Source: Heyndrickxia sporothermodurans (GTDB lineage Bacteria; Bacillota; Bacilli; Bacillales; Bacillaceae_C). From it: a stretch of DNA of 62,133 nt. This document shows positions 51,985 to 59,924 of the stretch, piece after piece. A program made the position numbers and the translations under genes. Each line of letters starts with the position of its first letter. Position 1 is the first letter of the stretch. Under the pieces are notes generated by a model. The model had not been told where the DNA came from and ran no database searches. It was given only the letters and a program-made list of their open reading frames with translations. Location of the stretch: NCBI RefSeq assembly GCF_016785185.1, contig NZ_JAEKDY010000006.1; one strand, 5' to 3'.

Positions 51985-52935
51985 ATGAAAAAAGTCGTTT
52001 TAATAATTGCTTTTATTGTTTTATCCGTCATTTCATTATTTGTCGGAGTTAAAAATATTACACCATTGGACATCTTCCATTTATCCGAGGAACAACGAGA
52101 TATTTTATTGATCAGTCGCTTCCCAAGGCTTGTGAGTCTTATTTTGGCGGGAGTCAGTATGAGTGTTTGTGGATTGATTATGCAGCAGCTGTCCCGAAAT
52201 AAATTTGTTTCCCCAACAACTGCTGGAACGATGGATTCAGCAAGATTAGGGATACTTGTTTCCTTAATTCTTTTTTCATCGGCAGGCATGATGGAAAAAA
52301 TGTTGATGGCATCTGTTTTTGCCTTAGCAGGTACATTTTTATTTATGAATATTCTCGACAAAATTAAATTTAAAGATGCTATTTTCATTCCACTAGTCGG
52401 ATTAATGTTTGGGAATATCATAAGTTCCATTACAACGTTTTTTGCCTATAAGCATGATTTGATCCAAAGCATTTCCTCTTGGCTGCAAGGAGATTTCTCC
52501 ATGGTCATGTCAGGAAGATATGAAATGATTTATATTAGTATCCCACTTGTCATTCTCGCATATTTATTTGCGAATAAATTTACGATAGCGGGCATGGGCG
52601 AGGATTTCTCAGTAAATCTTGGCTTGAATTATAAGCTTGTCGTAAATATCGGATTAATTATTGTAGCACTGTCTACTACATCCGTTCTTTTGACAGTAGG
52701 GACTATTCCTTTTCTTGGATTAGTCGTTCCAAATATCGTTTCCATTTATAACGGCGACAACTTAAAGAAAAACCTGTTTCAAACAGCTTTGTTAGGTGCC
52801 GTGTTCTTGCTGTTTTGTGATATTTTAGGCAGAATCATTATTTATCCATATGAAATTCCAATTGGATTAACTGTTGGGGTCATTGGTAGCGGTATTTTTC
52901 TTTACTTGCTCATGAGGAGAAAGGCGTATGCGTAA
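51985..52935 (+). CDS. yclN: Petrobactin-type siderophore ABC permease 1
   Basis: A 316-residue FecCD-family permease, the same length as B. subtilis YclN (FpbN). It has about nine to ten helices. GLVVPNIVSIYNGDN and LFCDILGRIIIYPYEIPIGLTVGVIG, read in pieces, are typical of the BtuC/FecC fold. The open frame extends back to 51787, but that extension covers the promoter and both Fur boxes. ATG 51985 with AGGATT in front is the real start. It pairs with the second permease, overlapping its gene by eight bases. Confidence 0.9.
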   Translation: MKKVVLIIAFIVLSVISLFVGVKNITPLDIFHLSEEQRDILLISRFPRLVSLILAGVSMSVCGLIMQQLSRNKFVSPTTAGTMDSARLGILVSLILFSSAGMMEKMLMASVFALAGTFLFMNILDKIKFKDAIFIPLVGLMFGNIISSITTFFAYKHDLIQSISSWLQGDFSMVMSGRYEMIYISIPLVILAYLFANKFTIAGMGEDFSVNLGLNYKLVVNIGLIIVALSTTSVLLTVGTIPFLGLVVPNIVSIYNGDNLKKNLFQTALLGAVFLLFCDILGRIIIYPYEIPIGLTVGVIGSGIFLYLLMRRKAYA

Positions 52936-53875
52936 TAAAGTTAAACTAGGGATATTAGTTGTTTTGGCTGCAATTCTCGTTGGAATTTTTTTATTTACCC
53001 AATTAGGGAATTTTCCTGGGTATGTCCTGCCAAAACGAAGCATCAAAATTCTCGCCATCGTTCTTACGGGCGCATCAATCGCCTTTTCAACAGTGGTGTT
53101 CCAAACGATTACCAATAACAAAATATTAACGCCGAGCATTATTGGTTTGGATTCGCTCTATATGCTTATTCAAACGTTTCTCATTTTTGTTTTTGGTGCA
53201 ACAAGTACAGTTGTAATGAATAAAAATATTAATTTTCTTCTCTGTGTTGGATGTATGGTATTGTTTGCTAGTTTTTTATATAAGTTTTTATTTAAAAGAG
53301 AAGGGCAAAATATTTACTTTCTCTTACTTGTCGGATTGGTGATGGGGACGCTGTTTCAAAGCTTCTCATCGTTTATGCAGGTTATTATCGATCCAAATGA
53401 CTTTATGATCATTCAAGATCGAATGTTTGCCAGCTTCAATAATATCAATACCGATTTACTCACACTATCTATTATATTAGTTATTTTGGTTTTCATATAT
53501 TTTATGCGGTTTGCTAAATATTTAGATGTGCTCTCACTAGGAAGAGAAGAGGCGATTAACCTAGGAGTGGATTATGATTATGTCGTTAAACGGTTACTTA
53601 TTATTGTAGCGGTTCTCATCTCCATTTCTACCGCATTAATTGGCCCTATTACGTTCTTAGGATTACTTGTAGCAAACGTTTCCTATCAATTTTTGAAAAC
53701 ATATCGACATTCTTATTTGATTGCCGGGTCTGTTTTTATCAGTATTATTGCATTAGTTGGCGGATTACTTATTGTTGAAAGGGTTTTTACTTTTTCAACC
53801 ACATTAAGCGTCATTATCAACTTTGTCGGCGGAGTATATTTTATCTATCTACTTTTAAAGGAGAGTAAAGCATGA
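52928..53875 (+). CDS. yclO: Petrobactin-type siderophore ABC permease 2
   Basis: A 315-residue FecCD-type permease, equal in length to YclO. Motifs include PSIIGLDSLYMLIQ near the start, SLGREEAINLGVDYDYVVKR, which contacts the ATPase, and ITFLGLLVANVSYQFLKTYRH. With YclN it forms the heterodimeric channel. It overlaps yclN by eight bases and yclP by four. Confidence 0.9.
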   Translation: MRNKVKLGILVVLAAILVGIFLFTQLGNFPGYVLPKRSIKILAIVLTGASIAFSTVVFQTITNNKILTPSIIGLDSLYMLIQTFLIFVFGATSTVVMNKNINFLLCVGCMVLFASFLYKFLFKREGQNIYFLLLVGLVMGTLFQSFSSFMQVIIDPNDFMIIQDRMFASFNNINTDLLTLSIILVILVFIYFMRFAKYLDVLSLGREEAINLGVDYDYVVKRLLIIVAVLISISTALIGPITFLGLLVANVSYQFLKTYRHSYLIAGSVFISIIALVGGLLIVERVFTFSTTLSVIINFVGGVYFIYLLLKESKA

Positions 53876-54630
53876 TTACAATCAAAAATGTTTCAAAAAA
53901 GTACGGTAATAAATGTGTAGTAGATAATGTTTCTTTAACGATAGAAAAAGGTAAAATTACTTCCTTTATTGGACCGAATGGGGCGGGTAAAAGCACCCTT
54001 CTATCAATGGTGAGTCGTCTAATATCAAAGGATATGGGGGAAATCACTATTGACGGAAAGGAAGTTAGTAAGTGCAAAACGAATGAACTTTCTAAGAAAA
54101 TGGCGATTTTAAAGCAAGCAAATCATATTAATATCCGATTGACAGTAAGGGAACTTGTTTCCTTCGGCCGTTTTCCATATTCACAAGGTAAGCTTAGTGC
54201 AGAAGATTGGAAATTCGTTGATGAAGCCATTGAATATATGGAGCTTACAAGTATTCAACATAAATTTCTTGATCAATTAAGTGGTGGTCAACAGCAAAGG
54301 GCTTATATTGCAATGGTTATTGCTCAAGATACCGAGTATATATTGTTAGATGAACCATTAAATAATCTTGATATGAAACATTCTGTTCAAATTATGAAAG
54401 TTCTAAGAAAGCTGACGGATGAATTAGGGAAAACAGTTGTCATCGTTATTCATGATATCAATTTTGCATCTTGTTACTCTGATCATGTCGTTGCTTTAAA
54501 AGATGGCAGGGTCGTTCAAAATGGGCCAACTGATCATATTATTGATTCATCTGTTTTAGGAGATATTTATGAAATGGATATTGCTATTCAAAATATCAAT
54601 GAAAACAAAATTTGTGTTTACTATGCTTAA
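53872..54630 (+). CDS. yclP: Siderophore ABC transporter ATP-binding protein
   Basis: A 252-residue FecE-type ATPase, equal in length to YclP. Walker A GPNGAGKST, signature LSGGQQQR, Walker B YILLDEPLNNLDM and H-loop VIHDINFA are intact. It is translationally coupled to yclO (ATGA) and drives import by YclNO. Confidence 0.93.
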   Translation: MITIKNVSKKYGNKCVVDNVSLTIEKGKITSFIGPNGAGKSTLLSMVSRLISKDMGEITIDGKEVSKCKTNELSKKMAILKQANHINIRLTVRELVSFGRFPYSQGKLSAEDWKFVDEAIEYMELTSIQHKFLDQLSGGQQQRAYIAMVIAQDTEYILLDEPLNNLDMKHSVQIMKVLRKLTDELGKTVVIVIHDINFASCYSDHVVALKDGRVVQNGPTDHIIDSSVLGDIYEMDIAIQNINENKICVYYA

Positions 54631-54669
54631 TTAAGATAAAACGTTGTGATTGTAAAAAAGGAAGAAATA

Positions 54670-54699
54670 CTGAACATACGGATGGCGCCCCGTATTCAG
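54670..54699 (+). terminator. Weak hairpin between yclP and yclQ
   Basis: CTGAACATACGG pairs with CCGTATTCAG with a bulge, followed by TTTATCC. It may partly separate yclQ from yclNOP. Confidence 0.4.
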
Positions 54700-54711
54700 T
54701 TTATCCTTCAT

Positions 54712-54731
54712 TGAGAATGAATTTCATTATC
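54712..54731. promoter_or_regulatory. Fur box 3 upstream of yclQ
   Basis: TGAGAATGAATTTCATTATC, overlapping 7-1-7-like motifs, about 50 bp before yclQ. This suggests separate iron control of the binding protein. Confidence 0.72.
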
Positions 54732-54783
54732 GCAAAATTTTACAATGACAATTTTTATAAAAAAATATATTTATCGAGGTGTA

Positions 54784-55740
54784 ATGATGAAAAGGAAATT
54801 ATCATTATTTTTAATCATAGCAGTAATGACCATTTTTGCGGCAGCGTGCGGTTCAACTAGCGGGAAGAAATCTAATGGTTCAGAAAGTAAGGGAGATACA
54901 CTTACGATTAAACATCAATTAGGAGAGACTCCTGTAAAGAAAAATCCCCAAAAAGTTGTTGTATTTGATATGGGAACATTAGATTCTTTAGATAAGCTTG
55001 GATTATCCGATACGGTGGCGGGAGTGCCACAACAAAATGTACCAGCTTATTTGGAAAAATATAAGGATGCAAAATATAAAAATGTAGGTGGTTTAAAGGA
55101 ACCGGATTTTGAAGCAATTAATGAAATTCAACCTGATCTAATCATTATTTCTGGTAGACAACAAGATTCATATGATAAATTTGCTGAAATCGCACCTACA
55201 ATTTTTATGGGAATTGATAGCAAAAAATATATGGATTCATTTAAACAAAATGTAAATACTTTAGGTGAAATCTTCGGTAAAGAGGCTCAAGTAAAAGAAG
55301 AACTTTCAACTATTGACAAAGAAATTGCTAGCTTGAAGGAAAAAGCGGATGCAAGTAATGCAAAAGCGTTAATTACATTAACTTCCGGTGGTAAAGTAAC
55401 AGCTTATGGACCAGCTTCTCGATTCGGCCTAATTCATGATGAATTTGGTGTGAAATCGGCAGCAGATGATATTGAAGCGGATCCTGTACACGGTCAAAAC
55501 ATTTCAATGGAATTTATTAATGAAAAAAATCCAGACATTCTTTATGTAGTCGATCGTGATGCTGCCGTAGGAGAAGGTAATAATGCGAAAAAGGTTATCG
55601 AAAATAGCTTAGTGAAGAAAACCAATGCCTACAAAAATGGTAAAATTGTATACTTAGATCCAGGTTATTGGTACTTATCAGGCGGCGGACTAGAATCTGT
55701 AGCTGAAATGGTAAAAGAAGCAGCAAAAGGATTGGAATAA
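54784..55740 (+). CDS. yclQ: Siderophore-binding lipoprotein
   Basis: A 318-residue type III (FhuD/BtuF-like) binding protein, matching YclQ, which binds petrobactin in B. subtilis. The N-terminal signal MKRKLSLFLIIAVMTIFAAAC ends in a lipobox (stated by residues 2-22). Two lobes joined by a long helix follow, with VVVFDMGTLDSLDKLGL and DPGYWYLSGGGLESV. Tandem ATGs (54784, 54787) follow GAGGTGTA. No petrobactin biosynthesis gene is in the window, so it may import siderophores made by others. Confidence 0.9.
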   Translation: MMKRKLSLFLIIAVMTIFAAACGSTSGKKSNGSESKGDTLTIKHQLGETPVKKNPQKVVVFDMGTLDSLDKLGLSDTVAGVPQQNVPAYLEKYKDAKYKNVGGLKEPDFEAINEIQPDLIIISGRQQDSYDKFAEIAPTIFMGIDSKKYMDSFKQNVNTLGEIFGKEAQVKEELSTIDKEIASLKEKADASNAKALITLTSGGKVTAYGPASRFGLIHDEFGVKSAADDIEADPVHGQNISMEFINEKNPDILYVVDRDAAVGEGNNAKKVIENSLVKKTNAYKNGKIVYLDPGYWYLSGGGLESVAEMVKEAAKGLE

Positions 55741-55761
55741 GGTAGTCTAATGGGGCAATAG

Positions 55762-55805
55762 AACATGTCTCCATATCCCTTAGGGACGTGGAGGCATGTT
55801 TTTTT
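55762..55805 (+). terminator. Terminator of yclQ
   Basis: AACATGTCTCCA / TGGAGGCATGTT with one G-T pair, followed by T7. Confidence 0.88.
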
Positions 55806-55899
55806 AGTCCATTTTGCAGGGGTGAAAAGCTTTTAAACAAAAACCTTTGACTAATAACCAAGTTATATAGTAGGATTACTTTGAATAATGAATTAAATA

Positions 55900-56008
55900 A
55901 TCTTATCAAGAGAGGCAGATGGACTGGCCCGACGAAGCCCAGCAACCGCGAGACGTAGTTTTGTTAGGTGCTAATTCCAGTAGAACGAATCGTTCTGAAA
56001 GATAAGAT
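55900..56008 (+). promoter_or_regulatory. SAM-I (S-box) riboswitch
   Basis: P1 is formed by ATCTTATC (55900-55907) and GATAAGAT (56001-56008). Between them are the conserved S-box blocks AGAGAGGCAGATGGACTGGC, CGAAGCCCAGCAACC, GGTGCTAATTCCAG and the CTGAAAGATAAGA end. A TTGACT near 55847 may be its -35 element. SAM binding should favour the terminator at 56023. Normally it controls sulfur and methionine genes. Here it precedes a deleted LLM gene and an ATP-grasp gene. Confidence 0.95.
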
Positions 56009-56022
56009 AGATGTTGTTTCGT

Positions 56023-56051
56023 AAACTTCTTCTTATCGAAGAAGTTTTTTG
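56023..56051 (+). terminator. S-box expression-platform terminator
   Basis: AAACTTCTTC / GAAGAAGTTT around five bases followed by TTTTTTG. It lies 15 bp after the riboswitch P1 helix. Confidence 0.9.
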
Positions 56052-56055
56052 TTTT

Positions 56056-56148
56056 GAACAGCAAATTAAATTAGAGGAAATAGAACGTTTTTCAAAAGAT
56101 GTAATGCCAATCGTAAAACAAAGAAGAGGTGCTTTCACACATGTCTAA
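56056..56148 (+). pseudogene. 3' remnant of an LLM monooxygenase gene
   Basis: A 30-codon frame reading QQIKLEEIERFSKDVMPIV and ending TAA at 56146-56148. The helix (E-x-I-E-R-F-S-K-D-V-M-P) is the usual C-terminus of LLM flavin monooxygenases. Compare NIEKLATKVAPVV at the end of the LLM gene at 826. It begins directly after the riboswitch terminator and has no start. Its stop overlaps the ATP-grasp start by eight bases, as in an intact coupled operon. I infer that a deletion removed over 90 percent of the gene. Confidence 0.65.
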
Positions 56149-57091
56149 AATATATATAATTCATGAAAATAAGGAATGGACAGATCATTTAATAAATAGA
56201 TTAGAAGAGTTAGAACTTCCATATGAGGAATGGTTCCTTGATGAAGGAACGGTTGATTTATCGTCAATACCTCCTGAAGGTTTATACTTTAGCCGAATGA
56301 GTGCATCCTCTCATACAAGGGATCACCGCTATGCACCAGAATTGTCTACAGGCGTTTTCGCTTGGTTAGAAAGGCATGGAAGAACAGTTATTAATGGCAG
56401 TGGGGCGATTAGACTTGAACTAAGTAAAGTAAATCAGTATATGGAATTAGATAAGTTCGGTATACGTACACCGAAGACAATTGCCGCGGTCGGAAAGGAG
56501 CAAATCCTCGAAGCGGCAAGGAAATTAGAATCGGCATCTTTTATTACAAAGCATAATCGTGCGGGAAAAGGGCTAGGTGTACAGTTATTCCATTCAATTC
56601 AAGCATTAGAAGAATATTTACAAGGTCCTCTGTTTGAAGAACCTATTGATGGAATTACATTGATTCAGGAATATATTCAATCTCCGGATAACTCGATTAC
56701 TCGCTGTGAATTTATTGGTGGTAAGTTTATCTATGCAGTTAGAGTAGATACTTCAGAAGGGTTTGAATTATGCCCTGCAGATGCATGTCGAATCGATGAT
56801 CTATTTTGCCCTGTAGGCGAACAACCGACTATTATAGATAAATTCCAAGTAATCGAAGGGTTCGATGATCCGATTATTAAGAAATATGAGGAACTACTGC
56901 GAAGCAATCATATTTTAGTAGCTGGAATTGAATTCATTCGTAATGAGCAAGGACAAATTTTCACCTATGATATAAACACGAATACGAACTATAATAGTGA
57001 TGCAGAGGCGAAGGTCGAAAAATATGGAATGCTGGAGTTGGCAAAATACTTAGGTGAAGAATTAAAGACAGTAAATTCTATTTATAAATAG
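56141..57091 (+). CDS. RimK-like ATP-grasp ligase under S-box control
   Basis: A 316-residue ATP-grasp enzyme of the RimK/glutathione-synthase-like group. The substrate-side start is KIYIIHENKEWTDHLINRLEELEL. ATP-grasp features are the Lys pair in FITKHNRAGKGLGVQLF, the EYIQSPDNSITRCEFIGGKF strand pair, and the metal-binding Asp-Asn of YDINTNTNYN (each stated as a landmark). It should join a carboxylate to an amine or thiol with ATP. Position behind a SAM riboswitch and next to an LLM relic suggests a sulfur-compound pathway. The product is unknown. ATG 56141 follows AGAGGTG. Confidence 0.8.
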   Translation: MSKIYIIHENKEWTDHLINRLEELELPYEEWFLDEGTVDLSSIPPEGLYFSRMSASSHTRDHRYAPELSTGVFAWLERHGRTVINGSGAIRLELSKVNQYMELDKFGIRTPKTIAAVGKEQILEAARKLESASFITKHNRAGKGLGVQLFHSIQALEEYLQGPLFEEPIDGITLIQEYIQSPDNSITRCEFIGGKFIYAVRVDTSEGFELCPADACRIDDLFCPVGEQPTIIDKFQVIEGFDDPIIKKYEELLRSNHILVAGIEFIRNEQGQIFTYDINTNTNYNSDAEAKVEKYGMLELAKYLGEELKTVNSIYK

Positions 57092-57101
57092 ATGGAGAAA
57101 T

Positions 57102-57127
57102 CCGGCTTAGATGTTAATCTAAGCCGG
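57102..57127. terminator. Perfect hairpin between convergent genes
   Basis: CCGGCTTAGA / TCTAAGCCGG around six bases between the ATP-grasp and DUF1646 genes. No T-run follows on either side, so its efficiency as a terminator is uncertain. Confidence 0.55.
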
Positions 57128-57138
57128 TAAATTGAATC

Positions 57139-58155
57139 TTAGCTTATAAAGATTAAAACAATAAAATAAACAACCATTGCGCTTAATCCAACGGGAATCC
57201 CAAACTTTGCCCATTCTTTACTAGTTATCTTTAGTTTTCCCGCAGAAATGATATTTGGGATGTTTCCCGGAACGAGAATTCCACCGCTGATAAGCAGTCC
57301 GAGCAGGATTGCCTTAATAGTTGATGGACCCATAGCAGGACTGATTTCAGCTGCAGCTAAAGTCGCGTTATCTAAAATAGCCGAGATCATATTAATCCAA
57401 TATAAAATAAATGGACTCAAATCCAATAAGTATTTAGTAATTAACGGTTCAAAACCTGCTCCTAAAAGTGTTAATCCCATTACAAATAGATAAATCTTTA
57501 ATGCACGAATAATAATTTCTCCGTAGCCTTCCGTGGTTTGATCACTTTTTAAACTGTCTTCATCATTCTTCGGTCTAACTAAAATCGCAGCTAATATACC
57601 AAATATCACCACTAAGGAAATCACTTCAGGGCCAATTAATCGAAATAGATAGAAAAAGTCCTCATGAAGCTTACTGATCGCAAGAGTAGATAATGGTTCA
57701 CCAATTGGCGTCAAGGCTGCACCGAGTCCAATCGAAAAGCATGCCAAAACAACTAAACGAACTTCTGACTTTCGATCCAAGCGTAGGACGCTCACAATGA
57801 GAACAAGAATAAGTGCAGCTATAATCGCGGTTACAACACTAGATATGAGTCCTAAAATAATAACGACTAGTGCCAAGAATAATTGGTAAGGCATAGCCCC
57901 GCTTATTCCAAGAATCATTTTCTCCAATGGCTTTTGAAGCCATCTAAATAATAAGCCGGCAATTAAAACAGCCAGAGAAATATTTATAGGGTCTTCCAAT
58001 GCTTTAAGAATTAGTGATTTATCCAATACTCCACTAACTAATACAGCAGCAAGTCCCATAATGAATAAAAATATTTCTAAATTATGCTCAACAAACTTAA
58101 CGGAGAAAGGTAGAAATAAAACAAATAATAAAATAATGATTAAACCTATTAGCAT
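57139..58155 (-). CDS. DUF1646 family membrane transporter
   Basis: A 338-residue integral membrane protein with about ten helices of the DUF1646 family, distantly related to ion transporters of the ArsB/NhaD class. Conserved stretches are GLGAALTPIGEPLSTL, in the middle, and ISGGILVPGNIPNIISAG near the C-terminus, repeated-half motifs typical of that superfamily. The ion is unknown. ATG 58153-58155 follows AAGGAGACT and is chosen over an ATG five codons upstream. It is monocistronic. Confidence 0.82.
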   Translation of the reverse strand: MLIGLIIILLFVLFLPFSVKFVEHNLEIFLFIMGLAAVLVSGVLDKSLILKALEDPINISLAVLIAGLLFRWLQKPLEKMILGISGAMPYQLFLALVVIILGLISSVVTAIIAALILVLIVSVLRLDRKSEVRLVVLACFSIGLGAALTPIGEPLSTLAISKLHEDFFYLFRLIGPEVISLVVIFGILAAILVRPKNDEDSLKSDQTTEGYGEIIIRALKIYLFVMGLTLLGAGFEPLITKYLLDLSPFILYWINMISAILDNATLAAAEISPAMGPSTIKAILLGLLISGGILVPGNIPNIISAGKLKITSKEWAKFGIPVGLSAMVVYFIVLIFIS

Positions 58156-58381
58156 GTTAGTCTCCTTCATATATGTATTTTTAAGGTGGTATTTACTAAT
58201 TAAAGGGGTATTAATAGGAAACTTGTTCTTTTAGTATAAATATTTTTTTTGTTAACTTCAATAAAGTTGAACCAATTGAGTGATTTTTCAATCATCTCTC
58301 TTTTTTTTTAATAGGTCTTAATCAACGCTGATTGATGTGTTAATATATAATGAATTTAATATGATAAATGGAGAAAAAGGT

Positions 58382-59146
58382 ATGGAAACTCACACAAGTC
58401 AAAGTTATAAAGTCGTGGAAACATGCTTACTGGCAGGGAAAATTATGCTTCAAAGTGGAGCTGAAACATATAGGGTAGAAGACACAATGACAAGAATTGC
58501 TTATGCGTTCGGTATTAAAGGAACACATAGCTTTGTGACGCCAACAGGTATCATTTTTTCAATCGATGGTTCAGAGCCGACTAAACTTGTTCGGGTATCT
58601 GAACGCTCAACAGATTTAAAAAAAGTAACAATCGTAAATAGTATATCGCGGAAATTAACTAGTGGCGAACTATCGTTAAGTGAGGCTTTTGACGAATTAA
58701 AGGTAATCGAAAGAACGAATTTCGCCTATCCTATTTGGATACAGATTACCGCTGCAGCGATATCGAGCGGATGTTTTTTAATTATGTTCAATGGCGGGTG
58801 GCATGATTTTCTTCCCGCTATCATTACTGGAGGTTTAGGTTTCACGGGTTTTATTTATTTACATCGCCTCGTACAAGTAAAGTTCTTCTCGGAATGCTTG
58901 GCCTCACTCATCATCGGATTATTAGCAGTCCTTTTTGTGAGGTCGGGGCTAGGAAATGAAATAGATAAGATTATTATTGGTTCCGTTATGCCCCTTGTTC
59001 CAGGATTGCTCATAACGAATGCGGTACGGGATTTAATGGCAGGACATCTTGTATCAGGTATTTCAAAAGGTGCAGAGGCATTTTTAACAGCATTTGCTAT
59101 TGGAACAGGGATTGCTGTAGTTATTTCGTTTTTTTCAATATTATAA
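58382..59146 (+). CDS. Threonine/serine exporter ThrE, N-terminal subunit (YjjP-like)
   Basis: A 254-residue protein equal to the N-terminal half of ThrE. A soluble region (VETCLLAGKIMLQSGAETYR, then HSFVTPTGIIFSI) precedes about five membrane helices. GSVMPLVPGLLITNAVRDLM is the family signature. It should pair with the next gene to export threonine, serine or other small acids. ATG 58382 has GGAG eight bases before it. Upstream in-frame ATGs at 58337 and 58361 lack good sites. Confidence 0.87.
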   Translation: METHTSQSYKVVETCLLAGKIMLQSGAETYRVEDTMTRIAYAFGIKGTHSFVTPTGIIFSIDGSEPTKLVRVSERSTDLKKVTIVNSISRKLTSGELSLSEAFDELKVIERTNFAYPIWIQITAAAISSGCFLIMFNGGWHDFLPAIITGGLGFTGFIYLHRLVQVKFFSECLASLIIGLLAVLFVRSGLGNEIDKIIIGSVMPLVPGLLITNAVRDLMAGHLVSGISKGAEAFLTAFAIGTGIAVVISFFSIL

Positions 59147-59162
59147 TGAAGGGAAATATGTG

Positions 59163-59594
59163 ATGATTCAACAGCTGATTACTAGCTTTATCGCTACGGG
59201 TGCGTTTGGAATAATTTTTAATATACCGAGGAAAAAATTATTACTTTGTGGACTTGTTGGAATGATTGGCTGGTTCATATATGTTTTACTAATCAATTCA
59301 CATGCAAACGCGGCAGTAGCTAGTTTGGTTGCTGCGTTCGTTATTGCTGTGATTAGTCAAGTATTTGCAAAAATATATAAGGCGCCGATTATTATTTTTA
59401 GTGTATCAGGAATTATTCCGCTCGTTCCAGGAGGAATGTCTTATGATGCAATGAGACATTTCGTAGCAAATGATTACAATACAGCTATACAAATGGCTGC
59501 AAAAGCATTCATGATATCTGGTGCTATTGCGATTGGAATCGTATTTGCAGAAGTAATTAATCAAATGATTAGAAAAGCGAAAGCGCCTTGCTAA
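59163..59594 (+). CDS. Threonine/serine exporter ThrE, C-terminal subunit (YjjB-like)
   Basis: A 143-residue protein with four to five membrane helices, the C-terminal half of ThrE as a separate subunit. IFSVSGIIPLVPGGMSYDAMRHF is the conserved motif (residue block around 85-107). It lies 16 bp after its partner with GAAGGGAAAT before ATG 59163. The last codons (KAPC and stop) lie inside a dispersed repeat, so its natural C-terminus may have been changed by the repeat. Confidence 0.87.
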   Translation: MIQQLITSFIATGAFGIIFNIPRKKLLLCGLVGMIGWFIYVLLINSHANAAVASLVAAFVIAVISQVFAKIYKAPIIIFSVSGIIPLVPGGMSYDAMRHFVANDYNTAIQMAAKAFMISGAIAIGIVFAEVINQMIRKAKAPC

Positions 59595-59722
59595 TCGACG
59601 TAAAAGACTTACGGGACTTCGACTGAGATAAAGGAAACACGGGTGATGTAAGGCGAATCGATGTTGACTTATCGTAGGGAAAAGTCCTGAAGTTTTCTAG
59701 TCGATAGGCGCTGGAGCTAGAC
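59583..59722. repeat. Dispersed repeat ending CTGGAGCTAGAC
   Basis: About 140 bp bounded by GCGCCTTGCTAATCGAC and GTCGATAGGCGC (imperfect inverted ends), then CTGGAGCTAGAC. Such blocks recur between genes in many Bacillaceae. It begins inside the 3' end of the second thrE gene. Confidence 0.7.
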
Positions 59723-59808
59723 AAAGCAGATATTTATTAGGAACATTACTCCTATAAAATTTATACTTTCTAACCTTTAAAAAATCCGGACGGCAAACTC
59801 AAAAATAG

Positions 59809-59845
59809 CGCATGATTTTCGAATCGGAAATCTGCGTTTTTTTTT
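59809..59845 (+). terminator. Intrinsic terminator upstream of asnO
   Basis: CGCATGATTT / AAATCTGCG with one bulged T, followed by nine T. It ends transcripts coming from the thrE genes, or forms an attenuator for asnO. Confidence 0.75.
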
Positions 59846-59924
59846 GTAGACAACTCAACCATTAGGCGAACGCACATATAATAAGTATCAGTTTTTTATA
59901 CATGTTAAGGAGGAGATGCAATAT

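Noticed and set aside
56011..56148. A 45-codon frame from ATG 56011 through the S-box terminator into the LLM tail
   Set aside because: No ribosome site. The first part is the terminator stem itself, so the frame is probably chance.
59846..59924. T-box riboswitch before the asparagine synthetase gene
   Set aside because: No T-box core (TGGNACCGCG-like) or specifier stem could be seen; only a terminator from the upstream unit and a TATAAT.
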